NCBI RefSeq assembly: GCF_014269035.2
Contig: NZ_JABWRP020000004.1
Location: forward strand, 62,001-126,000
Direction: 5' to 3'
Origin: Pseudomonas vlassakiae
GTDB lineage: Bacteria > Pseudomonadota > Gammaproteobacteria > Pseudomonadales > Pseudomonadaceae
Length of the DNA stretch: 64,000 nucleotides
The translations under genes were made by a program, and so were the position numbers. How positions within the stretch are numbered: position 1 is the first letter of the stretch; each line of letters begins with the position of its first letter. The notes beneath the pieces are model-generated. The model did no database searches, was not told the DNA's origin, and saw nothing but the letters and a program-made list of their open reading frames with translations. Below are positions 27,439-39,661 of the stretch, one piece after another.

Positions 27439-28602
27439 TCAGGCTTTTGCCCGCTCTTCCAGGATCGCCACGGCTGGCAGCACCTTGCCCTCGACGAATT
27501 CGAGGAAGGCACCGCCACCGGTAGAAATGTAGGAGATATCCTTGCTGACGCCATATTTGTCGATGGCTGCCAGGGTATCGCCACCACCGGCAATGGAGAA
27601 CGCTGCACTTTCAGCGATGGCCTTGGCCAGCACCTTGGTGCCGTTGCCGAACTGGTCGAACTCGAACACGCCGACCGGGCCGTTCCACAGGATGGTCTTC
27701 GACGACTTCAGCAGCTCGGCGAAATGGGCAGCGGTCTGCGGGCCGATGTCGAGGATCATGTCGTCGGCGGCAACGTCGGCGATGGCCTTGACGGTGGCTT
27801 CGGCGTCCTCGGCGAACGCCTTGGCAACCACGACGTCGACCGGCAGTGGCACGCTGACCTTGGCGGCGATGGCCTTGGCGGTTTCGATCAGGTCAGGCTC
27901 GTACAGCGACTTGCCCACCGGGTGACCGGCAGCAGCCAGGAACGTGTTGGCGATGCCGCCACCGACGATCAGCTGGTCGCAAACGCTGCTCAGGCTGTTC
28001 AGCACATCCAGCTTGGTCGACACCTTGGAGCCGGCAACGATGGCCGCCATTGGCTTGGCCGGGGCTTTCAGGGCCTTGCCCAGCGCGTCCAGCTCTGCAG
28101 CCAGCAGCGGGCCAGCGGCAGCCACCTTGGCGAACTTGGCAACGCCATGGGTGGAGCCTTCGGCCCGGTGAGCGGTGCCGAAAGCGTCCATTACGAACAC
28201 GTCGCACAGGGCGGCATATTGCTGGGCCAGCTCGTCGGCGTTCTTCTTCTCGCCCTTGTTGAAACGTACGTTCTCGAACAGCACCAGGTCACCGGCGCTG
28301 ACTTGAACACCGTTCAGGTAATCGGCAACCAGCGGCACTTCACGGCCCAAGGCCTTGCTCAGGTAGTCGGCGACCGGCTTGAGGCTGTTCTCGGCAGAGA
28401 ACTCGCCTTCGGTCGGGCGGCCCAAGTGCGAGCAGACCATTACCGCCGCACCCTTTTCCAGGGCCAGCTTGATGGTCGGCAGCGCTGCAAGGATACGCGC
28501 ATCGCTGGTTACCACACCGTCCTTCACAGGTACGTTGAGGTCTTCGCGGATCAGTACGCGTTTACCTTGCAGGTCGAGGTCGGTCATCTTCAACACGGTC
28601 AT
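27439..28602 (-). CDS. pgk: Phosphoglycerate kinase
   Basis: 387 aa, normal bacterial length. It transfers a phosphoryl group between 1,3-bisphosphoglycerate and ADP. N-terminal substrate motif [15 protein letters not shown], then [26 protein letters not shown], the hinge [14 protein letters not shown], nucleotide region [17 protein letters not shown], and the C-terminal [13 protein letters not shown] and [14 protein letters not shown]. It starts 12 bp after epd and reads with it. Confidence 0.97.
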   Translation of the reverse strand: MTVLKMTDLDLQGKRVLIREDLNVPVKDGVVTSDARILAALPTIKLALEKGAAVMVCSHLGRPTEGEFSAENSLKPVADYLSKALGREVPLVADYLNGVQVSAGDLVLFENVRFNKGEKKNADELAQQYAALCDVFVMDAFGTAHRAEGSTHGVAKFAKVAAAGPLLAAELDALGKALKAPAKPMAAIVAGSKVSTKLDVLNSLSSVCDQLIVGGGIANTFLAAAGHPVGKSLYEPDLIETAKAIAAKVSVPLPVDVVVAKAFAEDAEATVKAIADVAADDMILDIGPQTAAHFAELLKSSKTILWNGPVGVFEFDQFGNGTKVLAKAIAESAAFSIAGGGDTLAAIDKYGVSKDISYISTGGGAFLEFVEGKVLPAVAILEERAKA

Positions 28603-28614
28603 GAATGCAGTCCT

Positions 28615-29676
28615 TCAGGGCTGTTTGCTGCGGGTTGGGTGGACGACGTGCAGATAGTGTTCGGCAACGTCGAGCATACGGTTGGCAAAACCCCATTCAT
28701 TGTCGAACCAAGCCAGCAAGTTCACCAGGCGCGGGCCTGAAACGCGGGTCTGGCTGGCATCGACGATCGCCGAATGCGGGTCATGGTTGAAATCACAGCT
28801 GGCGTGAGGCAACTCGGTATAGGCCAGCAAGCCTTTCAGCGGGCCGCTCTGCGCGGCCTCGCGCAACACCCGGTTGACCTCGGCCGCACTGGTATCGCGG
28901 GCGGTCTGCAGGGTGATGTCCAGGCACGAGACGTTGACGGTCGGCACGCGTACCGCTTTGGCCTGGATTCGCCCGGCAAGTTCCGGAAGCAAGCGCTCGA
29001 TGCCGCGCGCCAGCCCCGTGGACACCGGAATCACCGACTGGAAGGCCGAGCGCGTGCGGCGCAGGTCCTCGTGGTGATAGGCATCGATCACCGGCTGATC
29101 GTTCATCGCCGAGTGGATGGTGGTGATCTGCACGTACTCGATGCCGAATGCCTGGTCCAGCACGCGCAACAGCGGGACGCCGCAATTGGTGGTGCAAGAG
29201 GCGTTGGACACCAGGCGTTCGTGGCCCGTCAGGCAACCCTGGTTGATGCCATAGACCACGGTAGCATCGACATCGGCCTCGCTGGCCATCGGCTGCGAGA
29301 ACAATACGCGCGGTGCGCCAGCGTCGAGGAAACGCTGGCCATCGGCGCGGGTGTGATAGACACCGGAGCACTCCAGCACCAGGTCGATACCCAGGGCGGC
29401 CCAGTCGATGCCTTCAGGGGTGGCGCTGCGCATGACCTTCACGCAGTCGCCATTGATATGCAGACAGTCGCCGTCGACCTTCACCTCGCCGGGGAATCGC
29501 CCGTGGGTGGAGTCGAAGCGTGTCAGGTATTCGATGCTGGCCTGATCGGCCAGGTCGTTCAGCGCAACGATCTCGAAACCGGCCTTTGCCCCCCGCTCGA
29601 ACAGTGCGCGCAGGACACAGCGGCCAATGCGGCCGTAACCGTTGAGTGCAACTTTGTAGGGACGCGGGTGGGGCAT
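28615..29676 (-). CDS. epd: Erythrose-4-phosphate dehydrogenase / GAPDH-family enzyme
   Basis: 353 aa. NAD-dependent dehydrogenase of the GAPDH fold. NAD-binding KVALNGYGRIGRCVLRAL, the LTRFDSTHGRFPGEVKVDG segment, catalytic Cys in SNASCTTNC, and NEWGFANRMLD near the C-terminus. The match to Epd plus the neighbours pgk, fba and tkt supports the role of oxidising erythrose 4-phosphate for pyridoxal-phosphate synthesis, but a GAPDH role (GapB type) cannot be excluded. ATG 29676 gives the normal N-terminus; the upstream in-frame ATG lies in REP sequence. Confidence 0.88.
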   Translation of the reverse strand: MPHPRPYKVALNGYGRIGRCVLRALFERGAKAGFEIVALNDLADQASIEYLTRFDSTHGRFPGEVKVDGDCLHINGDCVKVMRSATPEGIDWAALGIDLVLECSGVYHTRADGQRFLDAGAPRVLFSQPMASEADVDATVVYGINQGCLTGHERLVSNASCTTNCGVPLLRVLDQAFGIEYVQITTIHSAMNDQPVIDAYHHEDLRRTRSAFQSVIPVSTGLARGIERLLPELAGRIQAKAVRVPTVNVSCLDITLQTARDTSAAEVNRVLREAAQSGPLKGLLAYTELPHASCDFNHDPHSAIVDASQTRVSGPRLVNLLAWFDNEWGFANRMLDVAEHYLHVVHPTRSKQP

Positions 29677-29725
29677 TCGTTGGCTCGCTAACGCATGATG
29701 GCTATTGGGGCCGCCATGCGGCCCA

Positions 29726-29817
29726 TTCGCGACACAAGGCCGCTCCCACAAAGACCGCGATGCAAGCGGACCCTGTGGGAGCGGCCTTGCGCCGCGAACG
29801 AGGGCCTACGGCCCTCG
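29726..29817. repeat. REP-like inverted pair plus hairpin between tkt and epd
   Basis: Arms 29726-29750 and 29774-29798 are reverse complements with two mismatches and contain the core aaggccgctcccaca. Next to the tkt stop, cgagggcc (29799-29806) pairs with ggccctcg (29810-29817), loop tac, a likely transcript-end stem for tkt. Confidence 0.8.
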
Positions 29818-29828
29818 CCTTGCCTGTA

Positions 29829-31826
29829 TCAGTCTTCCAGCAGCTCTTCGGCGGTACCCAGGATGTTTTCCAGGGTGAAGCCGAATTCTTCGAACAGTGC
29901 AGCGGCCGGCGCCGACTCACCGTAAGTGGTCATGCCGATGACACGACCTTCCAGGCCGACGTACTTGTACCAGAAGTCCGCGTGGGCGGCTTCGATGGCG
30001 ATGCGTGCAGCGACTTCGACCGGCAATACCGATTGCTTGTAGGCCGCGTCCTGGGCATCGAACACGCTGGTGCACGGCATGGAAACCACGCGCACCTTGC
30101 GGCCCTGCTCGGTCAGCTTGGCGTGCGCCTGAACGGCCAGGCCCACTTCCGAACCGGTGGCGATCAGGATCAGCTCAGGCTCGCCAGCGCAATCCTTGAG
30201 CACATAGCCGCCGCGGCTGATGTTGGCGATCTGCTGGGCGTCGCGATCCTGGTGCTGCAGGTTCTGACGCGAGAAGATCAGTGCCGATGGGCCGTCCTTG
30301 CGCTCCAGGGCGTTTTTCCACGACACGGCCGATTCGACCGCGTCGGCTGGGCGCCAGGTGTCCAGGTTCGGCGTGCTGCGCAGGCTGGTCAGCTGCTCGA
30401 TCGGCTGGTGAGTCGGGCCGTCTTCGCCCAGGCCGATGGAGTCGTGGGTATAGACGTGGATGACGCGTTGCTTCATCAGGGCCGACATGCGCACGGCATT
30501 GCGGGCGTATTCCATGAACATCAGGAAGGTCGCGCCGTAAGGCACCAGGCCACCGTGCAGGGCGACGCCGTTCATGATGGCGGTCATGCCGAACTCACGC
30601 ACGCCGTAGAACACGTAGTTGCCGCTGGCATCGTTGGCTTCGACGCCCTTGCAGCCCTTCCACAGGGTCAGGTTGGAGCCGGCCAGGTCAGCCGAACCGC
30701 CGAGGAACTCAGGCAGCAACGGGCCGAAGGCGTTCAGCGCGTTCTGGCTGGCCTTGCGGCTGGCAATGGTTTCGCCCTTGGCGGCCACTTCGTTGATGTA
30801 CGCCTGGGCCTTCTCGCTGAAGTCGGCCGGCAGCTCGCCGCTGGCACGGCGCTTGAACTCGGCAGCCAGCTCCGGGTAGGCCTTGGCGTAGGCGTCGAAA
30901 CGCTGGTTCCAGTCGGCTTCGGCCTTGGCACCGGCAGCCTTGGCATCCCATTCGGCGTAGATGTCCGCCGGGATTTCGAAAGGACCGTGGTTCCAGTTCA
31001 GTTCCTTGCGGGCCAGGGCGATTTCGTCGTTGCCCAGCGGCGCGCCGTGGCAGTCTTCCTTGCCCTGCTTGTTCGGCGAACCAAAACCGATGATGGTCTT
31101 GCAGCAGATCAGGGTCGGACGGTCGCTCTTGCGGGCGGTCTCGATGGCCATCTTGATTTCATCGGCATCATGACCGTTGACGTTACGGATCACCTGCCAG
31201 TTGTAGGCTTCGAAACGCGCCGGGGTATTGTCGGTGAACCAGCCGTGCACTTCGCCGTCGATGGAGATGCCGTTGTCGTCGTAGAAGGCGATCAGCTTGT
31301 TCAGGCCCAGGGTGCCGGCCAGCGAGGCGACTTCGTGGGAGATACCTTCCATCATGCAGCCGTCGCCAAGGAACACATAGGTGTGGTGGTCGACGATGGT
31401 GTGGCCGTCACGGTTGAACTGGGCGGCCAGCACTTTCTCGGCCAGGGCGAAGCCCACGGCGTTGGCAATGCCTTGGCCGAGCGGCCCGGTGGTGGTCTCG
31501 ACGCCAGGGGTGTAGCCGTATTCCGGGTGGCCAGGGGTGCGGCTGTGCAGCTGGCGGAAGGCCTTGAGGTCGTCGATCGACAGGTCGTAGCCAGTCAGGT
31601 GCAGCAGCGAGTAGATGAGCATCGAGCCGTGGCCGTTGGACAGCACGAAGCGGTCTCGGTCGGCGAAGTCCGGGTTGCTCGGGTTGTGCTTCATGTAGTC
31701 GCGCCAAAGCACTTCGGCGATATCCGCCATGCCCATGGGGGCACCTGGGTGGCCGCTGTTGGCCTTTTGCACGGCATCCATGCTGAGGGCACGAATGGCG
31801 TTGGCACGTTCACGACGGCTGGGCAT
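29829..31826 (-). CDS. tkt: Transketolase
   Basis: 665 aa (E. coli TktA 663). A thiamine-diphosphate enzyme moving two-carbon ketol units in the pentose-phosphate pathway. Early residues [34 protein letters not shown], the ThDP/Mg motif [18 protein letters not shown], and the pyrimidine domain [13 protein letters not shown] and [22 protein letters not shown] 31826 follows GGAGAT; the 76 extra open codons upstream fall in the control region of the divergent ArsR-type gene and are rejected. First gene of the minus-strand run to fba. Confidence 0.97.
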   Translation of the reverse strand: MPSRRERANAIRALSMDAVQKANSGHPGAPMGMADIAEVLWRDYMKHNPSNPDFADRDRFVLSNGHGSMLIYSLLHLTGYDLSIDDLKAFRQLHSRTPGHPEYGYTPGVETTTGPLGQGIANAVGFALAEKVLAAQFNRDGHTIVDHHTYVFLGDGCMMEGISHEVASLAGTLGLNKLIAFYDDNGISIDGEVHGWFTDNTPARFEAYNWQVIRNVNGHDADEIKMAIETARKSDRPTLICCKTIIGFGSPNKQGKEDCHGAPLGNDEIALARKELNWNHGPFEIPADIYAEWDAKAAGAKAEADWNQRFDAYAKAYPELAAEFKRRASGELPADFSEKAQAYINEVAAKGETIASRKASQNALNAFGPLLPEFLGGSADLAGSNLTLWKGCKGVEANDASGNYVFYGVREFGMTAIMNGVALHGGLVPYGATFLMFMEYARNAVRMSALMKQRVIHVYTHDSIGLGEDGPTHQPIEQLTSLRSTPNLDTWRPADAVESAVSWKNALERKDGPSALIFSRQNLQHQDRDAQQIANISRGGYVLKDCAGEPELILIATGSEVGLAVQAHAKLTEQGRKVRVVSMPCTSVFDAQDAAYKQSVLPVEVAARIAIEAAHADFWYKYVGLEGRVIGMTTYGESAPAAALFEEFGFTLENILGTAEELLED

Positions 31827-31986
31827 CGCTGATCTCCTGGGGCTTGAATAGGTGGTGTCACGAAAAAGGCGGCCATTTTCGCCCACTGCGGGGGCTGGGG
31901 GCAATGACGGATGGTCGCAGTTGGGGGATTTTCCTGTGATTGGCCTGCATAACGGCGAAAAAACCGCCAGGTGTACCCGCCCATCA

Positions 31987-32014
31987 GCCAATATCAAAAC
32001 TTTTTGATATTGGC
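31987..32014. promoter_or_regulatory. Perfect palindrome, candidate operator for the ArsR-type regulator
   Basis: gccaatatcaaaa (31987-31999) and ttttgatattggc (32002-32014) are exact complements with 2 nt between. It is 38 bp upstream of the regulator ATG and about 160 bp from the tkt start. Size and AT-rich palindromic form suit an ArsR-family winged-helix dimer. Autoregulation, and control of metK through the shared transcript, are inferred. Confidence 0.75.
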
Positions 32015-32052
32015 CTTGCGGGGGCAGCCCTGCCTGTCTAGACTGCCGTCCC

Positions 32053-33045
32053 ATGAACCTCCGTGCGCAACCGATCCCTCAGCAAAGCGACACACTGGCC
32101 GCCCTGTGCAAGGCCAGTGGCGATGCGCTGCGCCTGAACGTGTTGCGCGCCCTGGCCAGTGATTCGTTCGGCGTGCTGGAACTGGCACAGATCTTCGACA
32201 TCGGCCAGTCGGGCATGAGCCATCACCTCAAGGTACTGGCCCAGGCCGAGCTGGTGGCCACACGGCGCGAAGGCAATGCGATCTTCTACCGTCGTGCCCT
32301 GCCCGACGGCCAGCGCTTCGGCGGGCGCCTGCACATGGCCCTGCTCGATGAAGTCGACGACCTGACCTTGCCGGAAGACGTCCAGGCCCGTATCGCCCAG
32401 GTGCAGCAACGCCGCGCCGCCACCAGCCAGGACTTCTTCTTGCGCGTGGAAGAAAAATTCCGCGCCCAGCAAGACCTCATCGCCGGCTTGCCGCAATACC
32501 GCGAGAGCCTGCTGGCGCTGCTCGACAAACTGAACTTCGCGCCGACCGCCAGCGCGCTGGAAGTCGGCCCCGGCGATGGCGGTTTCCTGCCAGACCTGGC
32601 ACGGCGTTTCGCCCAGGTCACCGCCCTGGACAACAGCCCGACCATGCTCGAGCTGGCGCGCCAGGTCTGCGAACGCGAACGCCTGGGTAATGTAAACCTG
32701 CAGTTGGCCGATGCACTGGGTGCAACGGATGTGGAAGCCGACTGCGTTGTGCTGAACATGGTCCTGCACCATTTCAGCGACCCGGCCCTGGCCCTGCGCC
32801 AGCTGGCCAAACGGGTGAAGGCAGGCGGCAGCCTGCTGGTCACCGAACTGTGCAGCCATGACCAGGGTTGGGCGCGGGAAGCCTGCGGCGACCTCTGGCT
32901 CGGCTTCGAACAGGACGACCTGGCCCGTTGGGCCACAGCAGCCGGGCTGGTCCCCGGGGACAGCCTCTATGTGGGCTTGCGTAACGGTTTCCAGATCCAG
33001 GTCCGCCATTTTCAGCGGACGGCTGGCGACACTCACCATCGGTAA
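32053..33045 (+). CDS. ArsR-family regulator fused to a SAM-dependent methyltransferase domain (SahR-like)
   Basis: 330 aa. Residues about 15-95 form an ArsR winged helix: [20 protein letters not shown], recognition region [20 protein letters not shown], wing [12 protein letters not shown]. No metal-binding Cys cluster is present. Residues about 150-310 are a class I methyltransferase domain with SAM-binding motif [16 protein letters not shown] and [12 protein letters not shown]. Lying 19 bp before metK, behind a perfect palindrome, it is a good candidate for a SahR-type regulator of the methionine/SAM cycle that senses SAH or SAM in the methyltransferase fold. That role is inference from family and context; a second possibility is an enzyme that is also a regulator. 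Confidence 0.85.
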   Translation: MNLRAQPIPQQSDTLAALCKASGDALRLNVLRALASDSFGVLELAQIFDIGQSGMSHHLKVLAQAELVATRREGNAIFYRRALPDGQRFGGRLHMALLDEVDDLTLPEDVQARIAQVQQRRAATSQDFFLRVEEKFRAQQDLIAGLPQYRESLLALLDKLNFAPTASALEVGPGDGGFLPDLARRFAQVTALDNSPTMLELARQVCERERLGNVNLQLADALGATDVEADCVVLNMVLHHFSDPALALRQLAKRVKAGGSLLVTELCSHDQGWAREACGDLWLGFEQDDLARWATAAGLVPGDSLYVGLRNGFQIQVRHFQRTAGDTHHR

Positions 33046-33064
33046 ATTTTAGGAACCCGTCGAG

Positions 33065-34255
33065 ATGAGCGAATACTCCCTTTTCACCTCCGAGTCCGTG
33101 TCCGAAGGGCATCCGGACAAGATCGCCGACCAGATTTCGGACGCGGTCCTTGATGCCATCATCGCCCAGGACAAGTACGCCCGCGTTGCCTGCGAAACCC
33201 TGGTCAAGACCGGTGTCGCCATCATCGCCGGCGAAGTCACCACTTCCGCCTGGGTCGACCTGGAAGAGCTGGTGCGCAAGGTCATCATCGATATCGGCTA
33301 CAACAGCTCCGACGTCGGCTTCGACGGCGCCACCTGCGCGGTGATGAACATCATCGGCAAGCAGTCGGTGGACATCGCCCAGGGCGTCGACCGCTCCAAG
33401 CCGGAAGACCAGGGTGCAGGCGACCAGGGCCTGATGTTCGGCTATGCCAGCAACGAAACCGACGTGCTGATGCCAGCACCGATCTGCTTCTCGCACCGCC
33501 TGGTCGAGCGCCAGGCCGAAGCACGCAAGTCCGGCCTGCTGCCGTGGCTGCGCCCGGACGCCAAGTCCCAGGTCACCTGCCGCTACGAAAACGGCAAGGT
33601 GGTCGGTATCGACGCCGTGGTCCTGTCGACCCAGCACAACCCTGAGGTCTCGCAGAAAGACCTGCAGGAAGCCGTGATGGAGCTGATCGTCAAGCACACC
33701 CTGCCGGCCGAACTGCTGCACAAGGGCACCCAGTTCCACATCAACCCGACCGGCAACTTCATCATCGGTGGCCCGGTGGGCGACTGCGGCCTGACCGGCC
33801 GCAAGATCATCGTCGACTCCTACGGCGGCATGGCCCGTCACGGTGGTGGCGCGTTCTCCGGCAAGGACCCGTCCAAGGTCGACCGCTCCGCCGCCTACGC
33901 CGGCCGCTACGTGGCCAAGAACATCGTTGCCGCCGGCCTGGCCGAACGTTGCGAGATCCAGGTGTCCTACGCCATCGGCGTGGCCCAGCCGACCTCCATC
34001 TCGATCAACACCTTCGGCACCGGCAAGGTGTCCGACGACAAGATCATCCAGATCGTACGCGAGTGCTTCGACCTGCGCCCGTACGCCATCACCAAGATGC
34101 TCGACCTGCTGCACCCGATGTACCAGGAAACCGCTGCCTACGGCCACTTCGGCCGCGAGCCGCAGCAGAAGACTGTCGGCGACGACACCTTCACCACCTT
34201 CACCTGGGAACGCACCGACCGCGCCCAGGCGCTGCGTGACGCTGCCGGCCTGTAA
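33065..34255 (+). CDS. metK: S-adenosylmethionine synthetase
   Basis: 396 aa, full length. It makes S-adenosylmethionine from methionine and ATP. Motifs: [20 protein letters not shown] (ATP/Mg), [12 protein letters not shown] (signature 1), [16 protein letters not shown] (signature 2, P-loop-like). The ATG is preceded by AGGA. It lies 19 bp downstream of the ArsR-methyltransferase gene and is probably co-transcribed with it. A strong terminator follows. Confidence 0.98.
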   Translation: MSEYSLFTSESVSEGHPDKIADQISDAVLDAIIAQDKYARVACETLVKTGVAIIAGEVTTSAWVDLEELVRKVIIDIGYNSSDVGFDGATCAVMNIIGKQSVDIAQGVDRSKPEDQGAGDQGLMFGYASNETDVLMPAPICFSHRLVERQAEARKSGLLPWLRPDAKSQVTCRYENGKVVGIDAVVLSTQHNPEVSQKDLQEAVMELIVKHTLPAELLHKGTQFHINPTGNFIIGGPVGDCGLTGRKIIVDSYGGMARHGGGAFSGKDPSKVDRSAAYAGRYVAKNIVAAGLAERCEIQVSYAIGVAQPTSISINTFGTGKVSDDKIIQIVRECFDLRPYAITKMLDLLHPMYQETAAYGHFGREPQQKTVGDDTFTTFTWERTDRAQALRDAAGL

Positions 34256-36091
<1,836 letters not shown>

Positions 36092-36223
36092 GTTTTAACA
36101 AAAAACCGTTGTAGGAAATTGTCTGGATTGCTCCAGAAATATCCACCAAGGGTTCCTATATAGGCAAAACCAAGGCAGGATTTGCTCCATCTTTTGCTGC
36201 CCCGCCCCCTCAAGGAGGCTTTG

Positions 36224-36616
36224 ATGAACATGATTTCCACCCTGGCATTGCTGACCACGCTTGGCCTGGCTGCTGGCGCTGCCCAAGCCGCCCAGCCCGA
36301 CGAGGGCCTGACCGGTTGTGCCGCCAAGCGCAGTGCCATCGAGAACCAGCTGCAAATCGCACGCGACCACGGTAACAGCGATCAGGTAGCTGGGCTCGAG
36401 GAAGCATTGCGCGGCGTTGACCATTGCACCGACGCCGGCCTGCGCAAAGAGCGCGAGCAGAAAGTGCTCGATGCCCGTCACGAGGTGGCGCAGCGCGAGA
36501 AGGACCTGAAGAAGGCCGAGAAAAAAGGCGACGCGGAAAAGATCAACAAACGCAAGGACAAGCTTGCCGAGTCCCGTAAAGAGCTGCAGGAAGCGGTGGA
36601 CGACCTGGATCGCTGA
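36224..36616 (+). CDS. DUF1090 periplasmic protein (YqjC-like)
   Basis: 130 aa. Signal peptide MNMISTLALLTTLGLAAGAAQA, then a two-Cys segment (GLTGCAAKRSAIENQL and VDHCTDAGLRKEREQK) and a long, highly charged helix (QREKDLKKAEKKGDAEKINK) likely to be a coiled coil. This is the DUF1090 pattern. Function unknown. ATG 36224 has a strong AAGGAGG 6 nt upstream, which decides the start. It is convergent with the cytochrome c' gene. Confidence 0.85.
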   Translation: MNMISTLALLTTLGLAAGAAQAAQPDEGLTGCAAKRSAIENQLQIARDHGNSDQVAGLEEALRGVDHCTDAGLRKEREQKVLDARHEVAQREKDLKKAEKKGDAEKINKRKDKLAESRKELQEAVDDLDR

Positions 36617-36646
36617 TCTTGCCTGATCGCCCGTTGACACAGGCGA

Positions 36647-37093
36647 TCAATGGTTGCGGAACTCGCTATGACACGCCTTGCACGCCGCCTCGACCTTGTC
36701 CATCGGCGCCTTCAGTTGCGCCGCGTCCAACGGCTGGGTCCGGGTCACTTCAACCAACTCACCGGTCACGCCCTCCAGCTGCCGGGCAAGGTCATGGAAG
36801 CGCGCCTGGCGCTCCCACACCTCCGGTCGCGCGCTGCTGTCACCCTCGTCCCGCGCTTGCGGAAAATGCTGCCACGGCGCACGGGCCAGGCCATCGAGCT
36901 TCAACGCACCCGCTGCGAACTTGACCCCGTCGAAGGGCAAGCGGCCGCGCAACATGCCGCCCATGTCTTCGCTGGTCTTGAGCATTTCCTTGAAGATTGC
37001 CTTGCGCTTGCCCAGCGGCGAATTGGGGTCAACCCGATCACAGGCCGTCAGGGCAAGGGCAGCGAGCAGTACAACGGTCAATCGCTTGAACAT
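36647..37093 (-). CDS. Cytochrome c'-type lipoprotein
   Basis: 148 aa. N-terminus MFKRLTVVLLAALALTACDR has a lipobox (LTAC), so the mature protein is probably lipid-anchored and periplasmic. The single haem-binding motif CKACH is close to the C-terminus (residues 140-144), and the body is predicted helical, as in class II cytochromes c'. The axial His is the one in CKACH. Family members bind NO or carry electrons; its partner here is unknown. A GTG 9 bp upstream of the ATG is an alternative start. It is divergent from mltA. Confidence 0.83.
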   Translation of the reverse strand: MFKRLTVVLLAALALTACDRVDPNSPLGKRKAIFKEMLKTSEDMGGMLRGRLPFDGVKFAAGALKLDGLARAPWQHFPQARDEGDSSARPEVWERQARFHDLARQLEGVTGELVEVTRTQPLDAAQLKAPMDKVEAACKACHSEFRNH

Positions 37094-37212
37094 CACGGTC
37101 ACTTGAGCCTACGCAAAGGGGCGGTCAGTATCGCTGCCTGCCAGGCAAAGACCAATAGCCACATAAAACACAAGGGCGAATCTTCATGTTCGCCAGCCAC
37201 AGGTAACCACTG

Positions 37213-38364
37213 ATGAAATCTGCCCTGCGCCATCTGGCCTGGACACTCCCGGCACTTGCCCTGCTGGCCGGCTGCAACGGCGGCGAAAACGCCAAGCCCG
37301 AGCCTCACGCCATCGCCACCTATGCCCCGGCCACCTGGAAAGACCTGCCTGCGGTCAGCGATGAAGACTTGCTGGCCGGCTTCTACGCCTGGCGCAGCGG
37401 CTGCGAGAAGCTCAAACGCGACCCGGTGTGGGCCGCCACCTGCGAAGCGGCCGGCAGCGCCACGGCGAGCGCCACCCAGGTACGCACGTTCCTTGAGCAG
37501 AACCTGCAGGTATACGGCCTGCGTTCGGCCGACAACAACGCCAACGGCCTGATCACCGGCTACTACGAACCGGTCTACCCCGGCAGCCTGAAGCGCACCG
37601 AAGCAGCGCACGTGGCGGTTTATGGCGTCCCCGATGACATGATCGTGGTCGACCTGGCCAGCGTGTATCCCGAACTCAAGGGCAAGCGCCTGCGCGGCCG
37701 CCTGGACGGTCACGTGCTCAAGCCCTACGACACCGCCGAAGTGATCAACCGCGATGGCGTCAAGGCGCCCGTGCTGGCCTGGCTGACTGATCCGATGGAC
37801 CTGCAGTTCCTGCAGATCCAGGGTTCAGGCCGGGTCCAGCTGGAGGATGGCCGCCAGCTGCGGCTGGGCTACGCCGACCAGAACGGCCACCCCTACCGGC
37901 CGATCGGCCGCTGGCTGGTGGAGCAAGGCCAGTTGAAAAAAGAAGACGTGACCATGGGCAGCATCCACGCCTGGGCCATGGCCAACCCGCAGCGCGTGCC
38001 GGAGCTGCTGGCCAGCAACCCCAGTTATGTGTTCTTCAGTGCTCGCCCGGACAGCAACGAAGGGCCGCGCGGCTCGCTGAACGTGCCGCTGACCGCTGGA
38101 TATAGCGTGGCCATCGACCGCAAGGTGATTCCGCTGGGCAGCTTGCTGTGGCTTTCCACCACGCGCCCCGACGGCACACCCGTCGTGCGCCCGGTAGGCG
38201 CCCAGGACACCGGCGGTGCCATCGCCGGCGAAGTGCGGGCCGACCTGTTCTGGGGTACCGGGCCAGAGGCCGGCGAGCTGGCGGGGAACATGAAGCAGCA
38301 GGGGCAGATCTGGATGCTGTGGCCCAAGGGCAAGCCGTTGCCTGAGGTACCTAAAGTGCTTTGA
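37213..38364 (+). CDS. mltA: Membrane-bound lytic murein transglycosylase A
   Basis: 383 aa. An outer-membrane lipoprotein (LALLAGCNGG lipobox near residue 21) that cleaves peptidoglycan with formation of 1,6-anhydromuramic acid. MltA features: ITGYYEPVYPGS, LTDPMDLQFLQIQGSGRVQL, RLGYADQNGHPYRPIGRWL, and the double-psi 3D domain with VGAQDTGGAIAGEVRADLFWG, whose Asp residues include the catalytic acid (QDTGGAI). Full length. Single gene ending at a symmetrical hairpin shared with the convergent MAPEG gene. Confidence 0.95.
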   Translation: MKSALRHLAWTLPALALLAGCNGGENAKPEPHAIATYAPATWKDLPAVSDEDLLAGFYAWRSGCEKLKRDPVWAATCEAAGSATASATQVRTFLEQNLQVYGLRSADNNANGLITGYYEPVYPGSLKRTEAAHVAVYGVPDDMIVVDLASVYPELKGKRLRGRLDGHVLKPYDTAEVINRDGVKAPVLAWLTDPMDLQFLQIQGSGRVQLEDGRQLRLGYADQNGHPYRPIGRWLVEQGQLKKEDVTMGSIHAWAMANPQRVPELLASNPSYVFFSARPDSNEGPRGSLNVPLTAGYSVAIDRKVIPLGSLLWLSTTRPDGTPVVRPVGAQDTGGAIAGEVRADLFWGTGPEAGELAGNMKQQGQIWMLWPKGKPLPEVPKVL

Positions 38365-38374
38365 TTGGCGGGGA

Positions 38375-38400
38375 TGCTTCGCGGGCAAGCCCGCGAAGCA
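38375..38400. terminator. Hairpin between mltA and the MAPEG gene (REP-like)
   Basis: tgcttcgcgggc (38375-38386) and gcccgcgaagca (38389-38400) are exact complements with a 2-nt loop, between convergent genes. It is half of a Pseudomonas REP core and probably ends both transcripts. Confidence 0.7.
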
Positions 38401-38412
38401 GGCGACCCGGTT

Positions 38413-38799
38413 TCAGATGGAAACCACGAAGAACGACACGATCAACGCCAACCCGGCAAACCACACCAGCGACCGCAGCGCTGCCCAGTCTGCCAGGTAG
38501 CAGATGATGTACAGCAGCCGGCTGGTGATATACATCACGGCCAGCACATCCTGGGTCACCTGCTCGGCATTGCCGACGATATCCGCCACCAGCACCGCTG
38601 CGGCAAACGCCGGGAACGCCTCGAAACTGTTCTGTTGAGCCGCATGCGCACGCCTTGGCAGACCCGACAGGGTATCGAGGAATGCACGCGGATCATGGTT
38701 GTCACGCAAGCCGAAACGGCCACTGCTCACTTTCGCAATCAATGCGCACAATGGCGGCAGGCACAGGGCGATGAGGATGCACCACAGGGCAACGGTCAT
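38413..38799 (-). CDS. MAPEG-family membrane protein
   Basis: 128 aa with four hydrophobic helices (residues about 3-23, 57-77, 81-101, 107-127). The family motif is visible as RAHAAQQNSFEAFPAFAAAV, where the Gln/Asn/Glu line the glutathione-type site in characterised members, and SRLLYIICYLADW. Bacterial MAPEG proteins are mostly uncharacterised. Start ATG has AAGGAG 8 nt upstream. It lies 28 bp downstream of the EamA gene and is probably co-transcribed with it. Confidence 0.85.
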   Translation of the reverse strand: MTVALWCILIALCLPPLCALIAKVSSGRFGLRDNHDPRAFLDTLSGLPRRAHAAQQNSFEAFPAFAAAVLVADIVGNAEQVTQDVLAVMYITSRLLYIICYLADWAALRSLVWFAGLALIVSFFVVSI

Positions 38800-38827
38800 G
38801 CACAGGACTCCTTGTTCGAGGTTCGGG

Positions 38828-39661
38828 TCAGAGCTTCATCACCAGCATGCCTGCCAGGACCAGCCCGCAAGCTAGGAGTCTCGGCCCGCCAAAAGGTTCT
38901 TTGAGGTAGCGCATGCCCATCAGCACCACCAGGATCACACTCAGCTCGCGCAGGGCCGCCGCCTCGGCCACGGAGCCCAGGTGCATGGCCCACAGCACCA
39001 GCGCGTAACTGAACAGTACGCAAAAGCCCACTGCCAACCCCAAGCGCCATTGGGTGCGCCAGAACAGCACGAATGGCGCCCGCCGCGCCACCCCGGCCAG
39101 GAACGGGAATGGCCAGGCGCTGAGCAGCGTCAACCACACCAGGTAGTCCCACGGTTTGCCCCACAAACGCACCGCCTGGCCGTCGAACCAGGTGTAGCAA
39201 CCGATGCACAGGCCGATCAGCGCCACCACCGGCAACATCGACCAGGGCAACCGGTCACCCCCTCCGCCCTGCCACAACAGGCAAGCCATGCCACACGGGA
39301 TCAGCAGGATGCCGATGATCTGTTGCTGGCTGAGCGGCTCACCGGCAAACGCCAGGGTCAGCCCCAGCACCACCAGCGGCGACAGGCCGCGCATCAAAGG
39401 ATAGACCAGGCCCAGGTCACCTACCCGATAGGCCTGGATCAGCAGGAAGCGGTACAGCTGCTCGGCCAGCGCCGAAGCCAGCAGCCAAGGCCAGATCCCG
39501 GCGGGCGGAAACTCGGTGAAGGCCACGGCACACACGGCGAACAGCAACGCCACGGCATCCATGCTGGCGATCACCAACAGGCGCTCGGCGCTGAATTTGA
39601 TCAGGGTGTTCCAGGTCGCGTGCAACAGGGCGGCGACCAAAACCAGGGAAGTTGCCAGCAC
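38828..39661 (-). CDS. EamA/DMT-superfamily transporter
   Basis: 277 aa with about ten hydrophobic helices and the two-repeat layout of EamA exporters: LLHATWNTLIKFSAER in the first repeat and LGSVAEAAALRELSVILVVLMGM plus FGGPRLLACGLVLAGMLVM in the second. The substrate cannot be told. The start is set at GTG 39661, which follows AAGGAC and begins right at the first helix; a TTG at 39718 would add 19 residues. It is co-directional with the MAPEG gene. Confidence 0.85.
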   Translation of the reverse strand: MLATSLVLVAALLHATWNTLIKFSAERLLVIASMDAVALLFAVCAVAFTEFPPAGIWPWLLASALAEQLYRFLLIQAYRVGDLGLVYPLMRGLSPLVVLGLTLAFAGEPLSQQQIIGILLIPCGMACLLWQGGGGDRLPWSMLPVVALIGLCIGCYTWFDGQAVRLWGKPWDYLVWLTLLSAWPFPFLAGVARRAPFVLFWRTQWRLGLAVGFCVLFSYALVLWAMHLGSVAEAAALRELSVILVVLMGMRYLKEPFGGPRLLACGLVLAGMLVMKL

